A stretch of DNA of 64,000 nucleotides. Source: Aliiroseovarius subalbicans (GTDB lineage: Bacteria; Pseudomonadota; Alphaproteobacteria; Rhodobacterales; Rhodobacteraceae). Shown here piece by piece: positions 1 to 8,028 of the stretch. How positions within the stretch are numbered: position 1 is the first letter of the stretch; every line of letters begins with the position of its first letter. The notes under the pieces are model-generated. The model was given only the letters and a program-made list of their open reading frames with translations, searched no databases and was not told the DNA's origin. A program made the translations under genes and the position numbers. The DNA is taken from the NCBI RefSeq assembly GCF_022678625.1, contig NZ_JALBYQ010000001.1, positions 1,201,895 through 1,265,894 on the forward strand. Direction: 5' to 3'.

Positions 1-1275
1 ATCGCGCCGGGCTGCATCCTGGCCGCGATCACCACCGCCTGCGCCTTCGGGGCGCTGACGCTGTCGCGCTCGGCGATGATCTCGGACCTTGGTCTGGCAG
101 GGGCTCTGTCCACGACCCTGTCGGTGCTGGCCGTGCTGGTCACCCAGACGCTGGTGTTCACCAGTGCCGGGCGCCGGTTCAGCTTTGACCGGCTGTTCGC
201 AGGCAAACGCGGCACGCCTGCACATCTTCTCAGCCTGCGTGCCCTGCCCCGCCTGTCGGCCCGGGCGCCGCGCGTCACGATCGCGCTGGCGCTGACGACG
301 CTTGTCGCCACCACCGGCCTGTTTCTGACTGCAGAGCCGCGCTATTCGCTTTACAACAATCTGGACGCGGACGATCCCGTCCTGTCCAGCCTGCGCCGGG
401 CCGAGGCAAAACTGGCCCCGGTCAGCGCCCTACAAGTGCCGTTCGAGGTGGTGGACGAGACAACGATTGCCATTGTGCACGATGCGGTTTCGCGCCATGT
501 CGACCCGTCGCGGGTGCTGTCTCTGCATTCGCTGGACGCGGGCGCAGATAGTCTGGACAGCCTGCCCCCTGCGCTGACCCGGCGGATGATCAGCGCGGAT
601 GGCGACCGCGCCGTGGTGTCGGTTTTGTTCGACTATGTCGATGCGGCCGCGACGCGGCGGGACACCGACGCGCTGAACGCCGCCCTGGCGGATGATCCGG
701 CACTTGCGGACCTGACCGTCGCACCCACCACCGGACTGTCGGTCATGTCCTCTTATGTCAGCGAAGCGGTGCTGCGCGAGCTGAACCTCAGCTTCGCGGT
801 TGCGATCCTGGCCTCCGGGCTTCTCATCGGCCTGTGGCTGCGGGTGCCGCGCCTTGCCTTTCTGGCGTTGGTGCCCAACGTGTTGCCTGTCACGATCATC
901 GGCGCGGGGCTGGTGTTAACCGGCAAGGGGTTGGAGTTTTCCTCGGGTCTGGCACTGACCGTAACCTTCGGACTGGCGGTCGATGACACGGTGCATGTGC
1001 TCAACCGCCTGCGCCTGAACGGTGCCTTGCACGACCCCACCCCATCCGCAGTCGCCCGGGCGCTGCATGAGGTCGCACCGGCGCTGGTTGTGACCTCGAT
1101 CGTGTTGACATTCGGTATGCTGGGCACTTTCCTTGCCGAAACGCCCACGGTGATCGATTTCGGCGCCTTGTCGATCTCGGTTTTCGTGCTGGCGCTGGTG
1201 GCGGACCTCATGGTCCTGCCCGCGCTGCTCTCGGTGCTTGGAGGCAGATCAAAACCGCGAAGGGGGCTCCCGTGA
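1..1275 (+). CDS. RND/MMPL-family exporter, 5' partial
   Basis: The reading frame is open from the first base, so only the C-terminal 424 residues are in view. They show two halves of an RND-type module: an N-terminal membrane block (visible residues 1-50), a helix near 85-105, an extracytoplasmic stretch, and a C-terminal cluster of about five membrane segments (about 255-420). The motif GLAVDDTVHVLNRLRL, with its paired Asp in the membrane, is the proton-relay signature of RND/MMPL transporters. It probably exports a lipid or hydrophobic compound; the substrate cannot be told. The last codons overlap the next gene as GTGA, so the two are translationally coupled. Confidence 0.85.
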   Translation: MAPGCILAAITTACAFGALTLSRSAMISDLGLAGALSTTLSVLAVLVTQTLVFTSAGRRFSFDRLFAGKRGTPAHLLSLRALPRLSARAPRVTIALALTTLVATTGLFLTAEPRYSLYNNLDADDPVLSSLRRAEAKLAPVSALQVPFEVVDETTIAIVHDAVSRHVDPSRVLSLHSLDAGADSLDSLPPALTRRMISADGDRAVVSVLFDYVDAAATRRDTDALNAALADDPALADLTVAPTTGLSVMSSYVSEAVLRELNLSFAVAILASGLLIGLWLRVPRLAFLALVPNVLPVTIIGAGLVLTGKGLEFSSGLALTVTFGLAVDDTVHVLNRLRLNGALHDPTPSAVARALHEVAPALVVTSIVLTFGMLGTFLAETPTVIDFGALSISVFVLALVADLMVLPALLSVLGGRSKPRRGLP

Positions 1276-1784
1276 CCATACGCATACGTATTCTGGCGCT
1301 GACACTGGCCCTGCTCGCCCCTGCTGCAAGAGCGGAAGACGCGACGCTGTTCACTGCCACAGGAGCCTGGCAAGGCGAAGGCCGCATCGCCCCAAGCGCC
1401 ACCGCCCCGCTGGAGCGCGGCCGCTGCCGGGTCGATGTCAGCCAAAGCGCGGACGCGACACAGGCGGATGTCATCGGCAAATGCGTCGTCGCGGGTGGCG
1501 CGTCGAATGTCTCGATGCGGTTCGTAAAGGGTGCTGGCACCTCGGTGCGTGCGGGCGTCTGGTCAGCGGCCACCGACAAAACCGTGCAATTCGCAGGGCG
1601 CAGCGATGCGACCGGACTGGCGATGACCTCGCTCGAGCCGATCGAGGTCGACGGCGTGACCTATGAGGCGCGGGTGGATGTGGACTTTACCGGCAACGAC
1701 GCCTTCACCCTGAAACAAATTCTGCGCGAACCCGGCGATGACGGCTGGCGGCTGATTGTTGACATGTCCTTCTCGCAGAACTGA
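1272..1784 (+). CDS. Secreted protein of unknown function coupled to the RND exporter
   Basis: This is a 170-residue protein starting with GTG, overlapping the exporter stop by four bases (GTGA). Residues 1-21 form a Sec signal peptide ending in ARA-E, so it should be periplasmic. The rest is rich in beta-prone Thr/Val/Asp segments with one Cys pair (about residues 55 and 69) and has no motif I recognise. Position and overlap suggest that it works with the exporter, perhaps as a periplasmic accessory, but that is inference. Confidence 0.75.
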   Translation: MTIRIRILALTLALLAPAARAEDATLFTATGAWQGEGRIAPSATAPLERGRCRVDVSQSADATQADVIGKCVVAGGASNVSMRFVKGAGTSVRAGVWSAATDKTVQFAGRSDATGLAMTSLEPIEVDGVTYEARVDVDFTGNDAFTLKQILREPGDDGWRLIVDMSFSQN

Positions 1785-2000
1785 GAGATGTGTGACCCGT
1801 TCTTTTCACGGTGTGCAGACAGAATGGACGAAATCTGGATCGGATCGGAAAAGAACCGGGTGGCGGACCTGATCAAGCCCAGACACTCCCTCGATGTTCC
1901 GTTTGCGCTTGAAAGCAGGTCCAACCGCAGCATCCTTCTAAAAAATATTTCACGTCATCGACCTTTTGCAGGTAAAATCTGCGAAAAAGAGTGAACAGAC

Positions 2001-2396
2001 TTGCCGAAACCAACCTCCAACTCCGTTCTTGTTACGGACCTCCCACCCAACAGGGTCAACGTCGCTGCCAGCATGAATCGCGTGCGCAGCGTCTATGGCA
2101 TCAAGCGCTCGCGTCAGCTGTGGGATATGGCGCGTCTGGCCCTTAGGCCAGGCCGCATTCACCCGACCGAGTACATGACATTGGGGCTGTCCAATCCGTC
2201 CCTTGACTGGTCGGAAAAGCTGACCTTCCGCGGACGTAGGGCAGTCGAAGACCTGACCAGCAGCCTGTTTGCGGGTGACCTGTCTTCAGCCGGATGGCTG
2301 CTCAAGGACAAGCTTCTCACAAACAAGCTTCTTGGTGCGTTGGGGGCGGCTAACCCCGACAATTCGGCGGGTGGAATTCCCGTTCCTCCGCTTTGA
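2001..2396 (+). CDS. Orphan 131-residue protein, possibly the N-terminus of a larger ATP-grasp-type enzyme
   Basis: The frame begins at a TTG just after an in-frame stop at 1992-1994; a purine-rich stretch (gaaaaagagtg) precedes it. An alternative start is ATG 2073. The middle part (VYGIKRSRQLWDMARL, then GRIHPTEYMTLGL) reminds me of the N-terminal segment that precedes ATP-grasp domains in sugar-transfer-type proteins, but no ATP-grasp domain follows. It may be a remnant or a small protein in its own right. The resemblance is from memory and weak. The gene stands alone, with 216 bases of empty sequence before it. Confidence 0.45.
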   Translation: MPKPTSNSVLVTDLPPNRVNVAASMNRVRSVYGIKRSRQLWDMARLALRPGRIHPTEYMTLGLSNPSLDWSEKLTFRGRRAVEDLTSSLFAGDLSSAGWLLKDKLLTNKLLGALGAANPDNSAGGIPVPPL

Positions 2397-2453
2397 AGAC
2401 CGGTTGGGTGCTTTTCCAAATCGCTTGACCTTTGCTTGAACCACCGAAAAAAG

Positions 2454-2483
2454 TGATCCGCGTTTCACAGACCTCCGTAATGA
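2454..2483 (+). promoter_or_regulatory. RpoE-type promoter of rpoE-chrR
   Basis: TGATCC at 2454-2459, then exactly 18 bases, then TAATGA at 2478-2483. TGATCC is the known -35 element of the Rhodobacter singlet-oxygen sigma factor RpoE. The same layout occurs three more times in the next 4 kb, in front of expected target genes, so this is probably the autoregulated promoter of the pair. Confidence 0.75.
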
Positions 2484-2562
2484 GGGTATGTTGACACAGA
2501 CTTTAGATATGCTGCCTAGCGCGGGCCTTGCTCACAGAGCGGGCCATCACGAAAGAATTGCT

Positions 2563-3123
2563 GTGCCGAACAGAAAAATCGAAATATCACAACAAACCCA
2601 GTGGATGATTGCTGTGCGCGACAATCGGGACCGCACCGCATTTGCCGCGCTGTTTGATCATTTCGCACCGCGGCTCAAGGGGTTCATCATCCGTTCGGGC
2701 GCGTCGGCCCCACAGGCCGAAGAAATCGTTCAGGACGTGATGCTGACGATCTGGCGCAAGGCGGCGATGTTTGATCCGCACCGCGCGCAGGTGTCCGCCT
2801 GGATCTACCAGATCGCGCGCAACCGGCAGATCGACATCGCCCGCAAGGAAAACCGCCCCGTGCCGGAAGAGTTGCGCGAAGAACCGGGCGCGGAACCTGA
2901 TGCGAGTCAGATCCTGGGCCTTGAACAGGAAGCCGGACAATTGAGACAAGCCCTTGCAAAGCTCAAACCCGAGCAGCGCGAGATCATCGAACAGGCCTAT
3001 CTGGGCGAACTGACCCATCAGGAGATCAGCACCCGGACCGGGCTTCCCCTTGGAACCATAAAGTCGCGGATCCGGCTTGGCCTGGACCGCCTGAGACACG
3101 AGTTGAAGGACCTCAAACAATGA
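2563..3123 (+). CDS. rpoE: RpoE, ECF sigma factor of the singlet-oxygen response
   Basis: ECF sigma factor with region 2 (FAALFDHFAPRLKGF, then EIVQDVMLTIWRKA and AWIYQIARNRQID) and region 4 (LKPEQREIIEQAYLGELTHQ, then GLPLGTIKSRIRLGLDRLR). It overlaps the anti-sigma gene as ATGA. The start is set to GTG 2563, giving 186 residues, close to the usual length for ECF11 members. The same frame is open back to ATG 2488, but the predicted transcription start of the TGATCC promoter falls at about 2488-2490, so a start at 2488 would need leaderless translation. The sigma factor directs transcription of photooxidative-stress genes when ChrR is degraded; the linked promoters here support this. Confidence 0.9.
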   Translation: MPNRKIEISQQTQWMIAVRDNRDRTAFAALFDHFAPRLKGFIIRSGASAPQAEEIVQDVMLTIWRKAAMFDPHRAQVSAWIYQIARNRQIDIARKENRPVPEELREEPGAEPDASQILGLEQEAGQLRQALAKLKPEQREIIEQAYLGELTHQEISTRTGLPLGTIKSRIRLGLDRLRHELKDLKQ

Positions 3124-3755
3124 GTGCCATAACCCATCATACCCCTGACGCCATGTTGGCGGCCTATGCAGCGGGCAATCTGCCCCACGCTTTCGCCGTT
3201 GCCGTGGCCAGCCATGTTTCGCTTTGTACGCAGTGCCGTGTGGCCTTGGAAGCGCACCAATCCGTCGGCGGCGCCATTTTGGAAGAAACCGGAGCTGTTG
3301 CCGTCTCATCAAACCTGAAGGACGATATCCTGGCCCAGCTTGACGCGCCCTTCACGCCCGAACCGGTGTATGATCGCAAAGGGATTTACCCCGGGCCTGT
3401 AATGGAGGCGATGAAGGGCCGCGCACCGCGTTGGAAAAAACTGGGGCTGGGCGTGCGTCAGGACATTCTGTCAGAAGATGCCAATGGTTCGGTGCGCCTG
3501 CTTTACATCCCACCGGGGCAGGCCGTGCCCGATCACAGCCATAGCGGGCTGGAACTCACCCTGGTTCTGCAGGGCAGCTTCAGCGATGCAACCGGCCGGT
3601 TCGGTGTTGGTGACATCGAAATTGCCGATGAGGATCTTGAACACACGCCGGTTGCCGATGAAGGCGACGCATGCATTTGTCTGGCCGCTACGGACGCAAG
3701 GTTACGCTTCCGTGGGCTGATGCCAAGGCTTCTGCAGCCCGTGTTCCGCATCTGA
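3120..3755 (+). CDS. chrR: ChrR, zinc-binding anti-sigma factor for RpoE
   Basis: A 211-residue two-domain anti-sigma factor. The N-terminal zinc anti-sigma domain shows the ligands His6 (or 7), His32, Cys36 and Cys39 (SHVSLCTQC). The C-terminal cupin has His139, His141, Glu145 and His175, matching the second metal site of Rhodobacter sphaeroides ChrR with an offset of two. In that organism ChrR holds RpoE inactive until singlet oxygen triggers its loss. The start overlaps the rpoE stop (ATGA), giving equal coupled synthesis. The gene is followed by a strong terminator. Confidence 0.95.
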   Translation: MSAITHHTPDAMLAAYAAGNLPHAFAVAVASHVSLCTQCRVALEAHQSVGGAILEETGAVAVSSNLKDDILAQLDAPFTPEPVYDRKGIYPGPVMEAMKGRAPRWKKLGLGVRQDILSEDANGSVRLLYIPPGQAVPDHSHSGLELTLVLQGSFSDATGRFGVGDIEIADEDLEHTPVADEGDACICLAATDARLRFRGLMPRLLQPVFRI

Positions 3756-3782
3756 ACAGAACCTACCCTGAAAGCCTGCCCA

Positions 3783-3813
3783 GAAACCACCGGATTTCCG
3801 GTGGTTTCTTTTT
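3783..3813 (+). terminator. Rho-independent terminator after chrR
   Basis: A perfect 12-bp inverted repeat, GAAACCACCGGA and TCCGGTGGTTTC (3783-3794 and 3797-3808), with a two-base gap, followed by a T run. It lies 28 bases after the chrR stop and closes the rpoE-chrR transcript. Confidence 0.9.
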
Positions 3814-3849
3814 GTTTACAAGCATTTGCATCACGAAGCCGTGAACAAG

Positions 3850-3879
3850 TGATCCCTCAAGGGCACGCACGCGTATCCA
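3850..3879 (+). promoter_or_regulatory. RpoE-type promoter of the fasciclin gene
   Basis: TGATCC at 3850-3855, 18 bases, TATCCA at 3874-3879. The predicted start near 3884 leaves a leader of about 50 bases with an AAGGAG ribosome site before ATG 3935. Spacing is identical to the rpoE promoter. Confidence 0.7.
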
Positions 3880-3934
3880 TTATACGAACAGCAAATCAGA
3901 CCGGGCACCACGCCCATCGACAAGGAGACTTCCC

Positions 3935-4450
3935 ATGAAAACGACCATCAAAACCGCCATCGCCGCCGCCGTGCTCAGCCTGTCCGCAGCCACCGCGCAG
4001 GCCAGCACCATCGTCGAGATCGCCGCAGGCGACGACCGATTCTCGACCCTCGTCGCGGCCGTCACCGCCGCGGGTCTGGCCGACACGCTGTCGGGTCCCG
4101 GCCCCTTCACCGTATATGCCCCCGTCAACGATGCCTTCGCGGCGCTTCCCGACGGCACGGTTGAAACTTTGCTCAAGCCCGAGAACAAAGGGCAGCTCAC
4201 CAATGTCCTGCTGTATCACGTCGATGACCGCGAACTGACCGCAGGCATGATCCCGGCCGGGTCGACCTACTTCAAACCGATTCTGGCCAGCGAACGCCTG
4301 TGCATCACGGCGGACGCCAGCGGGGTGACCATCGCCGATGGCACGGGTGAAATGGCCAATGTGATCATCGCGGACATTCAGGCCGACAATGGCGTGATCC
4401 ACGTGATCGACAAGGTGCTTTTGCCCGGCACGCGCCCGGCCTGCCACTGA
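3935..4450 (+). CDS. Secreted fasciclin (beta-Ig-H3) domain protein
   Basis: A 171-residue protein with a Sec signal peptide (residues 1-23, ending AQA-S) and one fasciclin domain: early segment FSTLVAAVTAAGLADTLSG, the typical GPFTVYAPVNDAFAALP, and the closing ADIQADNGVIHVIDKVLLP. A Cys in the middle (RLCITAD) and the penultimate Cys could form a disulfide. Fasciclin proteins act outside the cytoplasm in adhesion or envelope functions. Its own RpoE-type promoter places it in the singlet-oxygen regulon; from memory, a fasciclin gene is also an RpoE target in R. sphaeroides. Confidence 0.92.
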   Translation: MKTTIKTAIAAAVLSLSAATAQASTIVEIAAGDDRFSTLVAAVTAAGLADTLSGPGPFTVYAPVNDAFAALPDGTVETLLKPENKGQLTNVLLYHVDDRELTAGMIPAGSTYFKPILASERLCITADASGVTIADGTGEMANVIIADIQADNGVIHVIDKVLLPGTRPACH

Positions 4451-4475
4451 CAACAGGCGCAATACATCTCTGGTC

Positions 4476-4499
4476 GATGCATTCCTTGTGGAATGCGTC
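4476..4499 (+). other. Hairpin after the fasciclin gene
   Basis: Ten-base arms GATGCATTCC and GGAATGCGTC (one G-T pair) around the loop TTGT, 26 bases after the stop. There is no immediate T run, only a TTTT at 4511-4514, so termination is possible but not certain. Confidence 0.4.
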
Positions 4500-4546
4500 G
4501 GCCTTGTCCATTTTAAGATCCTCGATCGACAACAGGTCCCAACCGT

Positions 4547-5053
4547 ATGGAAAATGCTCGTCAGATATCCGTGTCCGACAAGATGCAGTCGGATTACACC
4601 TATGCCTTGGAGGCAAAAGCCGGGGACGACTTTGCGCCCGATTTCAAGCCTCATTTCTCACCGCAGGAGATGCTGAAACTGGGCGTTTTCGAGGGCAAAT
4701 ATCTGACCGATTGCACGCAGGAATTCCCGACCGAATGGTTTGACGAAGCCAAGCTCAGCCCGACGCCGGATCCAAACCTGAACTATTTCGGAGTGAAAAG
4801 CCGGCAACCACTGGGCGTCTGGCGCGACAAAGGCTGGATCTATGGCCCCGACCCCCGTGGGTGGTTCCAGTGGTATTGCCGATATTATCTGGGCCGCCGC
4901 CTGGAGAGGACCGACCGTATTCAAATCGGTCGCTGGAAAGGCTTTGCCCGGCACGCCGGACAGGTGCGCGCAAACTGCTATCCGGGCGATATCTTCTGCA
5001 GGCCACGGCAACGTCAGGCCCTGCTGCAATGGTCGCACGACCCTTTCATCTAA
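4547..5053 (+). CDS. Conserved hypothetical protein rich in Trp/Tyr
   Basis: A 168-residue cytoplasmic-looking protein, no signal peptide or membrane segment. The centre and C-terminus are unusually rich in aromatic residues and look conserved (GVFEGKYLTDC, PLGVWRDKGWIYGPDPRGWF, then RQRQALLQW). ATG 4547 lacks a strong ribosome site; ATG 4583 is an alternative. I do not recognise the family. It converges on the SDR gene, with 10 bases between stops, and lies inside the RpoE-controlled block, but no TGATCC element precedes it. Confidence 0.7.
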   Translation: MENARQISVSDKMQSDYTYALEAKAGDDFAPDFKPHFSPQEMLKLGVFEGKYLTDCTQEFPTEWFDEAKLSPTPDPNLNYFGVKSRQPLGVWRDKGWIYGPDPRGWFQWYCRYYLGRRLERTDRIQIGRWKGFARHAGQVRANCYPGDIFCRPRQRQALLQWSHDPFI

Positions 5054-5063
5054 CGCGGTGGGA

Positions 5064-5789
5064 TCACTTCCCGCGATACACCAACAGGTCGGGCAGAAGA
5101 TCGACGCAGCGGATCAACCATGAGAACGGCGCGGGGAAATCGGTGCGGAAACGGCGACGTTTCATTGCCCTCAGCACTCTTTGCGCCGCATCCTCGGGCG
5201 TCATCAACATGGGCATTCGAAAGCTGTTCTTTTGGGTCAGGCGGGTTTTGATGAAGCCGGGATTTACCAGCCGCACCACGACGCCCGTGTCCTTGAGGTC
5301 GAACCGCATGGTTTCCGCCAGACTGACCAGCGCCGCCTTACTGGCACCATAGCCGATCGCGGCGGGCAACCCACGATATCCAGCCAGCGATCCGACCAGG
5401 GTGATGTCACCGCGGCCTTGCCGGACGAACCGCGGCACGACCTCGCCCAACACGCGCAGCGCGCCGGTGAAATTGATGTCAGCCATCGTCAGGGCGGTGT
5501 CGCTGTCCCACTCGGTCGCGCGCATCGGCTCATAGGCGCCAACGTTGTAGATCACGCCGTGCAGCTCGTCGATGTCTGCCGCGGCCCGGCGCACAGCGGC
5601 GGTGTCCGTGACATCCAGCGCAACCACGCGTGCATCGGCCAACTCGGCGCTCAGAGAGTGAAGCCGTTCCGCATTGCGCGCCGACAAGATGAGATGCGCA
5701 CCTTCGTCGCTCAGGCGCCTGGCCAACGCACGCCCCAGACCCTCACTCGCGCCGATAAGCCAATAGGTTTTGCCGGAGACATCGGTCAT
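5064..5789 (-). CDS. Short-chain dehydrogenase/reductase (SDR) of the RpoE regulon
   Basis: A 241-residue classical SDR: Rossmann motif GASEGLG near residues 13-19, the catalytic Ser in VGSLAGYRG, and the YxxxK motif as YGASK. The late segment VVVRLVNPGFIKTRLT is typical of SDRs acting on lipids or polyketides. It overlaps DUF1365 by four bases and is read after it. The SDR-DUF1365 pair facing an FAD oxidase-CFA synthase operon is a recurring stress-lipid cluster in proteobacteria. The substrate is unknown; a modified fatty acyl chain is the reasonable guess. Confidence 0.88.
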   Translation of the reverse strand: MTDVSGKTYWLIGASEGLGRALARRLSDEGAHLILSARNAERLHSLSAELADARVVALDVTDTAAVRRAAADIDELHGVIYNVGAYEPMRATEWDSDTALTMADINFTGALRVLGEVVPRFVRQGRGDITLVGSLAGYRGLPAAIGYGASKAALVSLAETMRFDLKDTGVVVRLVNPGFIKTRLTQKNSFRMPMLMTPEDAAQRVLRAMKRRRFRTDFPAPFSWLIRCVDLLPDLLVYRGK

Positions 5790-6559
5790 TTGTCGGCGCC
5801 CCGCAGGTTCTGACTGTCGGACATCAATCGCGCGGGCGCTGGTTGCTTTTTCAGAAATGGCGCGCGTTTGAGATAAAGGATCGCGGCCTGCCAGTGGATC
5901 AGGGCCAGCACCCTCACAGCCCCCAACGGGCGCCGCAACGCAGCCCCTATCAAAGACGCACCGGTCGCGGGGAGGCGTTTGCCGGACAAGGTGGCCAGAA
6001 CGCCGTGATCGCCATTTTCAAAGGAAATGCGGATGTCGATTTCTGACTCGTTCATGGCAAAGTTGAACCGATACTGACCCGCCACTTGTTGAAACGGTGA
6101 CACGTGCATCAGTTTCTCGGCGGTCAGGGTGTCGCCCCGCTGAATGGGGCGGAAATCTTCATGCGCGCAGACATAGCAGTGACGCTGGCCGAAGGTGCTG
6201 TTGACCTCTGCGACAAAGACACGTGGGGTGCCGTCCGCAAGCGCGATCCAGAAGCTGACCGGATTGAAATGAAACCACAGGAAACTCGGCTGGGTGAGCA
6301 GCAGAAGCTGCGCGCCGTCAGTTTGAAACCCACGGCTTTCCAACACATCCTTGAACCAGGCGACGCCCCGACCTTTACCCTGTGGCCCACCATGTCGGTG
6401 GTCCCACAGCGACCAGAGATTGAACCGATTGTGCGAGATCCACGGCGGCGTTGTGCCCCCCAGATCAGTCAACACATAGTCAACGCCATAGCTGAACGCG
6501 TTTTTCAGCGTGCCGCGTCGGGCGTGATGGGTTCGGGCCTGAATGTGTTCCAGTATCAT
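5786..6559 (-). CDS. DUF1365 family protein
   Basis: A 257-residue protein of the DUF1365 family, recognised from LLTQPSFLWFHFNPVSFW, EVNSTFGQRHCYV and the VSPFQQVAGQYRF block. Biochemical function is unknown; it nearly always sits with FAD amine oxidase-like and CFA synthase genes, as here. The ATG at 6559 is at the predicted transcription start of the upstream RpoE-type promoter, so it may be translated from a leaderless message; the family similarity begins right at this ATG. It overlaps the SDR gene (ATGA). Confidence 0.9.
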   Translation of the reverse strand: MILEHIQARTHHARRGTLKNAFSYGVDYVLTDLGGTTPPWISHNRFNLWSLWDHRHGGPQGKGRGVAWFKDVLESRGFQTDGAQLLLLTQPSFLWFHFNPVSFWIALADGTPRVFVAEVNSTFGQRHCYVCAHEDFRPIQRGDTLTAEKLMHVSPFQQVAGQYRFNFAMNESEIDIRISFENGDHGVLATLSGKRLPATGASLIGAALRRPLGAVRVLALIHWQAAILYLKRAPFLKKQPAPARLMSDSQNLRGADK

Positions 6560-6563
6560 GGGG

Positions 6564-6593
6564 GGTATACGCCCACGCCTCTCCCATGGATCA
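6564..6593 (-). promoter_or_regulatory. RpoE-type promoter of the DUF1365-SDR operon
   Basis: On the minus strand TGATCC (6593-6588), 18 bases, TATACC (6569-6564). It faces the promoter at 6625 and uses the same spacing. The DUF1365 ATG begins ten bases after the first base of the -10 element, as does the outer ATG of rpoE. Confidence 0.7.
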
Positions 6594-6624
6594 CTTCGCG
6601 CTGCAAATTCATTTCCTCTGAATT

Positions 6625-6654
6625 TGATCCGAACAGGCAGCCCTCCCGTATCCC
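6625..6654 (+). promoter_or_regulatory. RpoE-type promoter of the FAD oxidase-CFA operon
   Basis: TGATCC at 6625-6630, 18 bases, TATCCC at 6649-6654. The leader is then about 26 bases with an AGGACGAGG ribosome site before ATG 6685. It probably drives six overlapping genes down to 11927. Confidence 0.72.
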
Positions 6655-6684
6655 CCTCATATCAGCACTCAGGACGAGGACGGC

Positions 6685-8028
6685 ATGTTGGATCAAACCC
6701 AAGGCTCACGCAAAAGGATCGCCATTGTCGGAGGCGGCATTTCTGGGCTTTCTGCCGCCTATTATCTGGCGCCTCACCACGACGTCACTCTGTATGAGGC
6801 GGCGCCGCGATTGGGCGGGCACGCACGCACGGTGATGGCGGGCAAGAATGGTGATCAACCGGTCGATACCGGTTTCATCGTATTCAATTATGTCACCTAT
6901 CCCTACCTGACCCGGCTGTTTCGCGACCTTGATGTGCCGGTGATCAAAAGCGAGATGAGCTTTGGCGCCAGCATCAATGATGGCCAGCTTGAGTACGGCC
7001 TGAACACTCTCAGCGCCATTGCTGCGCAGAAAAGCAACCTGTTGCGGCCGAAGTTCTACAAGATGATCGCCGATATCATCCGCTTCGGCAAACGTGCCGA
7101 AGCCGCCGCCAAGAATGACGACAAGACGATTGGCGAATTGGTTGACGAACTGGGTCTGGGGACCTGGTTTCGCGACAATTACCTGATGCCGATGTGCGGC
7201 GCGATCTGGTCGACGCCTGTCGGCGAGGTGGACCAGTTTCCGGCGAAATCGCTGGTGCAGTTTTTCCGCAATCACGCGCTTCTGGCCGGCGCGGGGGAAC
7301 ACCAATGGTGGACGGTGAAAGGCGGCAGCATCGAATATGTCCGCCGGTTGGAGGCAGCCCTGGTCGCGCGTGGGTGCGCGATCCACACCGGCACCCCGAT
7401 CCGGCAGGTTCAGCGTAGTGACTTTGGTGTCACCGTGCAGCCGGAACAGGGGTCGACCCAGACCTTTGACGAGATCGTCCTGGCCTGCCATTCGGACCAG
7501 GCGCTGCGCATTCTGGGGAACGACGCGACCCGGGCCGAAGCCGATGCTCTTGGCAGCATTCGTTACCAACCCAACACGGCCGTGTTGCATTGCGACCCTG
7601 GTCAGATGCCCAAACGCCGCGATTGTTGGTCCAGCTGGGCCTATCGCTCTCAGGACGGAAACATTGGCGTCACCTATTGGATGAACAAACTTCAGGGCAT
7701 CCCGGACAGTGATCCGCTGTTCGTCACCCTGAACCCGTCAACCGAGATCCGGAAAGACGCGATCTATGATGAGGTGGCGTTCAGCCACCCGGCTTTCGAC
7801 AAATCCGCGCTCAAGGCACAGCAGGACATTCGCCAGATGCAGGGCCAGAACCGGACCTGGTTTGCTGGCGCCTGGAACCGGCATGGATTTCACGAAGACG
7901 GTATCGCCAGCGCCATGCGCATCGTGCGTACGCTCAATGACCGCCACCAATTCAAAGGAATGGAATATGCGCTTGACCAACAAGGCCCTGAAATCGAACT
8001 TCCTGTCGACCTGCGAGCGCCTGCGTGA
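6685..8028 (+). CDS. FAD-dependent amine oxidase-like protein
   Basis: A 447-residue flavoprotein with the N-terminal FAD-binding motif IAIVGGGISGLSAAYYL and the following LYEAAPRLGGHA, typical of the NAD(P)-binding/amine oxidase family (phytoene-desaturase/MAO-like). The C-terminal WFAGAWNRHGFHEDGIASA closes the FAD site. These proteins sit next to CFA synthase and DUF1365 in many bacteria and are thought to oxidise modified fatty acyl chains. First gene of an operon behind an RpoE-type promoter; its last 62 bases overlap the CFA gene. Confidence 0.9.
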   Translation: MLDQTQGSRKRIAIVGGGISGLSAAYYLAPHHDVTLYEAAPRLGGHARTVMAGKNGDQPVDTGFIVFNYVTYPYLTRLFRDLDVPVIKSEMSFGASINDGQLEYGLNTLSAIAAQKSNLLRPKFYKMIADIIRFGKRAEAAAKNDDKTIGELVDELGLGTWFRDNYLMPMCGAIWSTPVGEVDQFPAKSLVQFFRNHALLAGAGEHQWWTVKGGSIEYVRRLEAALVARGCAIHTGTPIRQVQRSDFGVTVQPEQGSTQTFDEIVLACHSDQALRILGNDATRAEADALGSIRYQPNTAVLHCDPGQMPKRRDCWSSWAYRSQDGNIGVTYWMNKLQGIPDSDPLFVTLNPSTEIRKDAIYDEVAFSHPAFDKSALKAQQDIRQMQGQNRTWFAGAWNRHGFHEDGIASAMRIVRTLNDRHQFKGMEYALDQQGPEIELPVDLRAPA

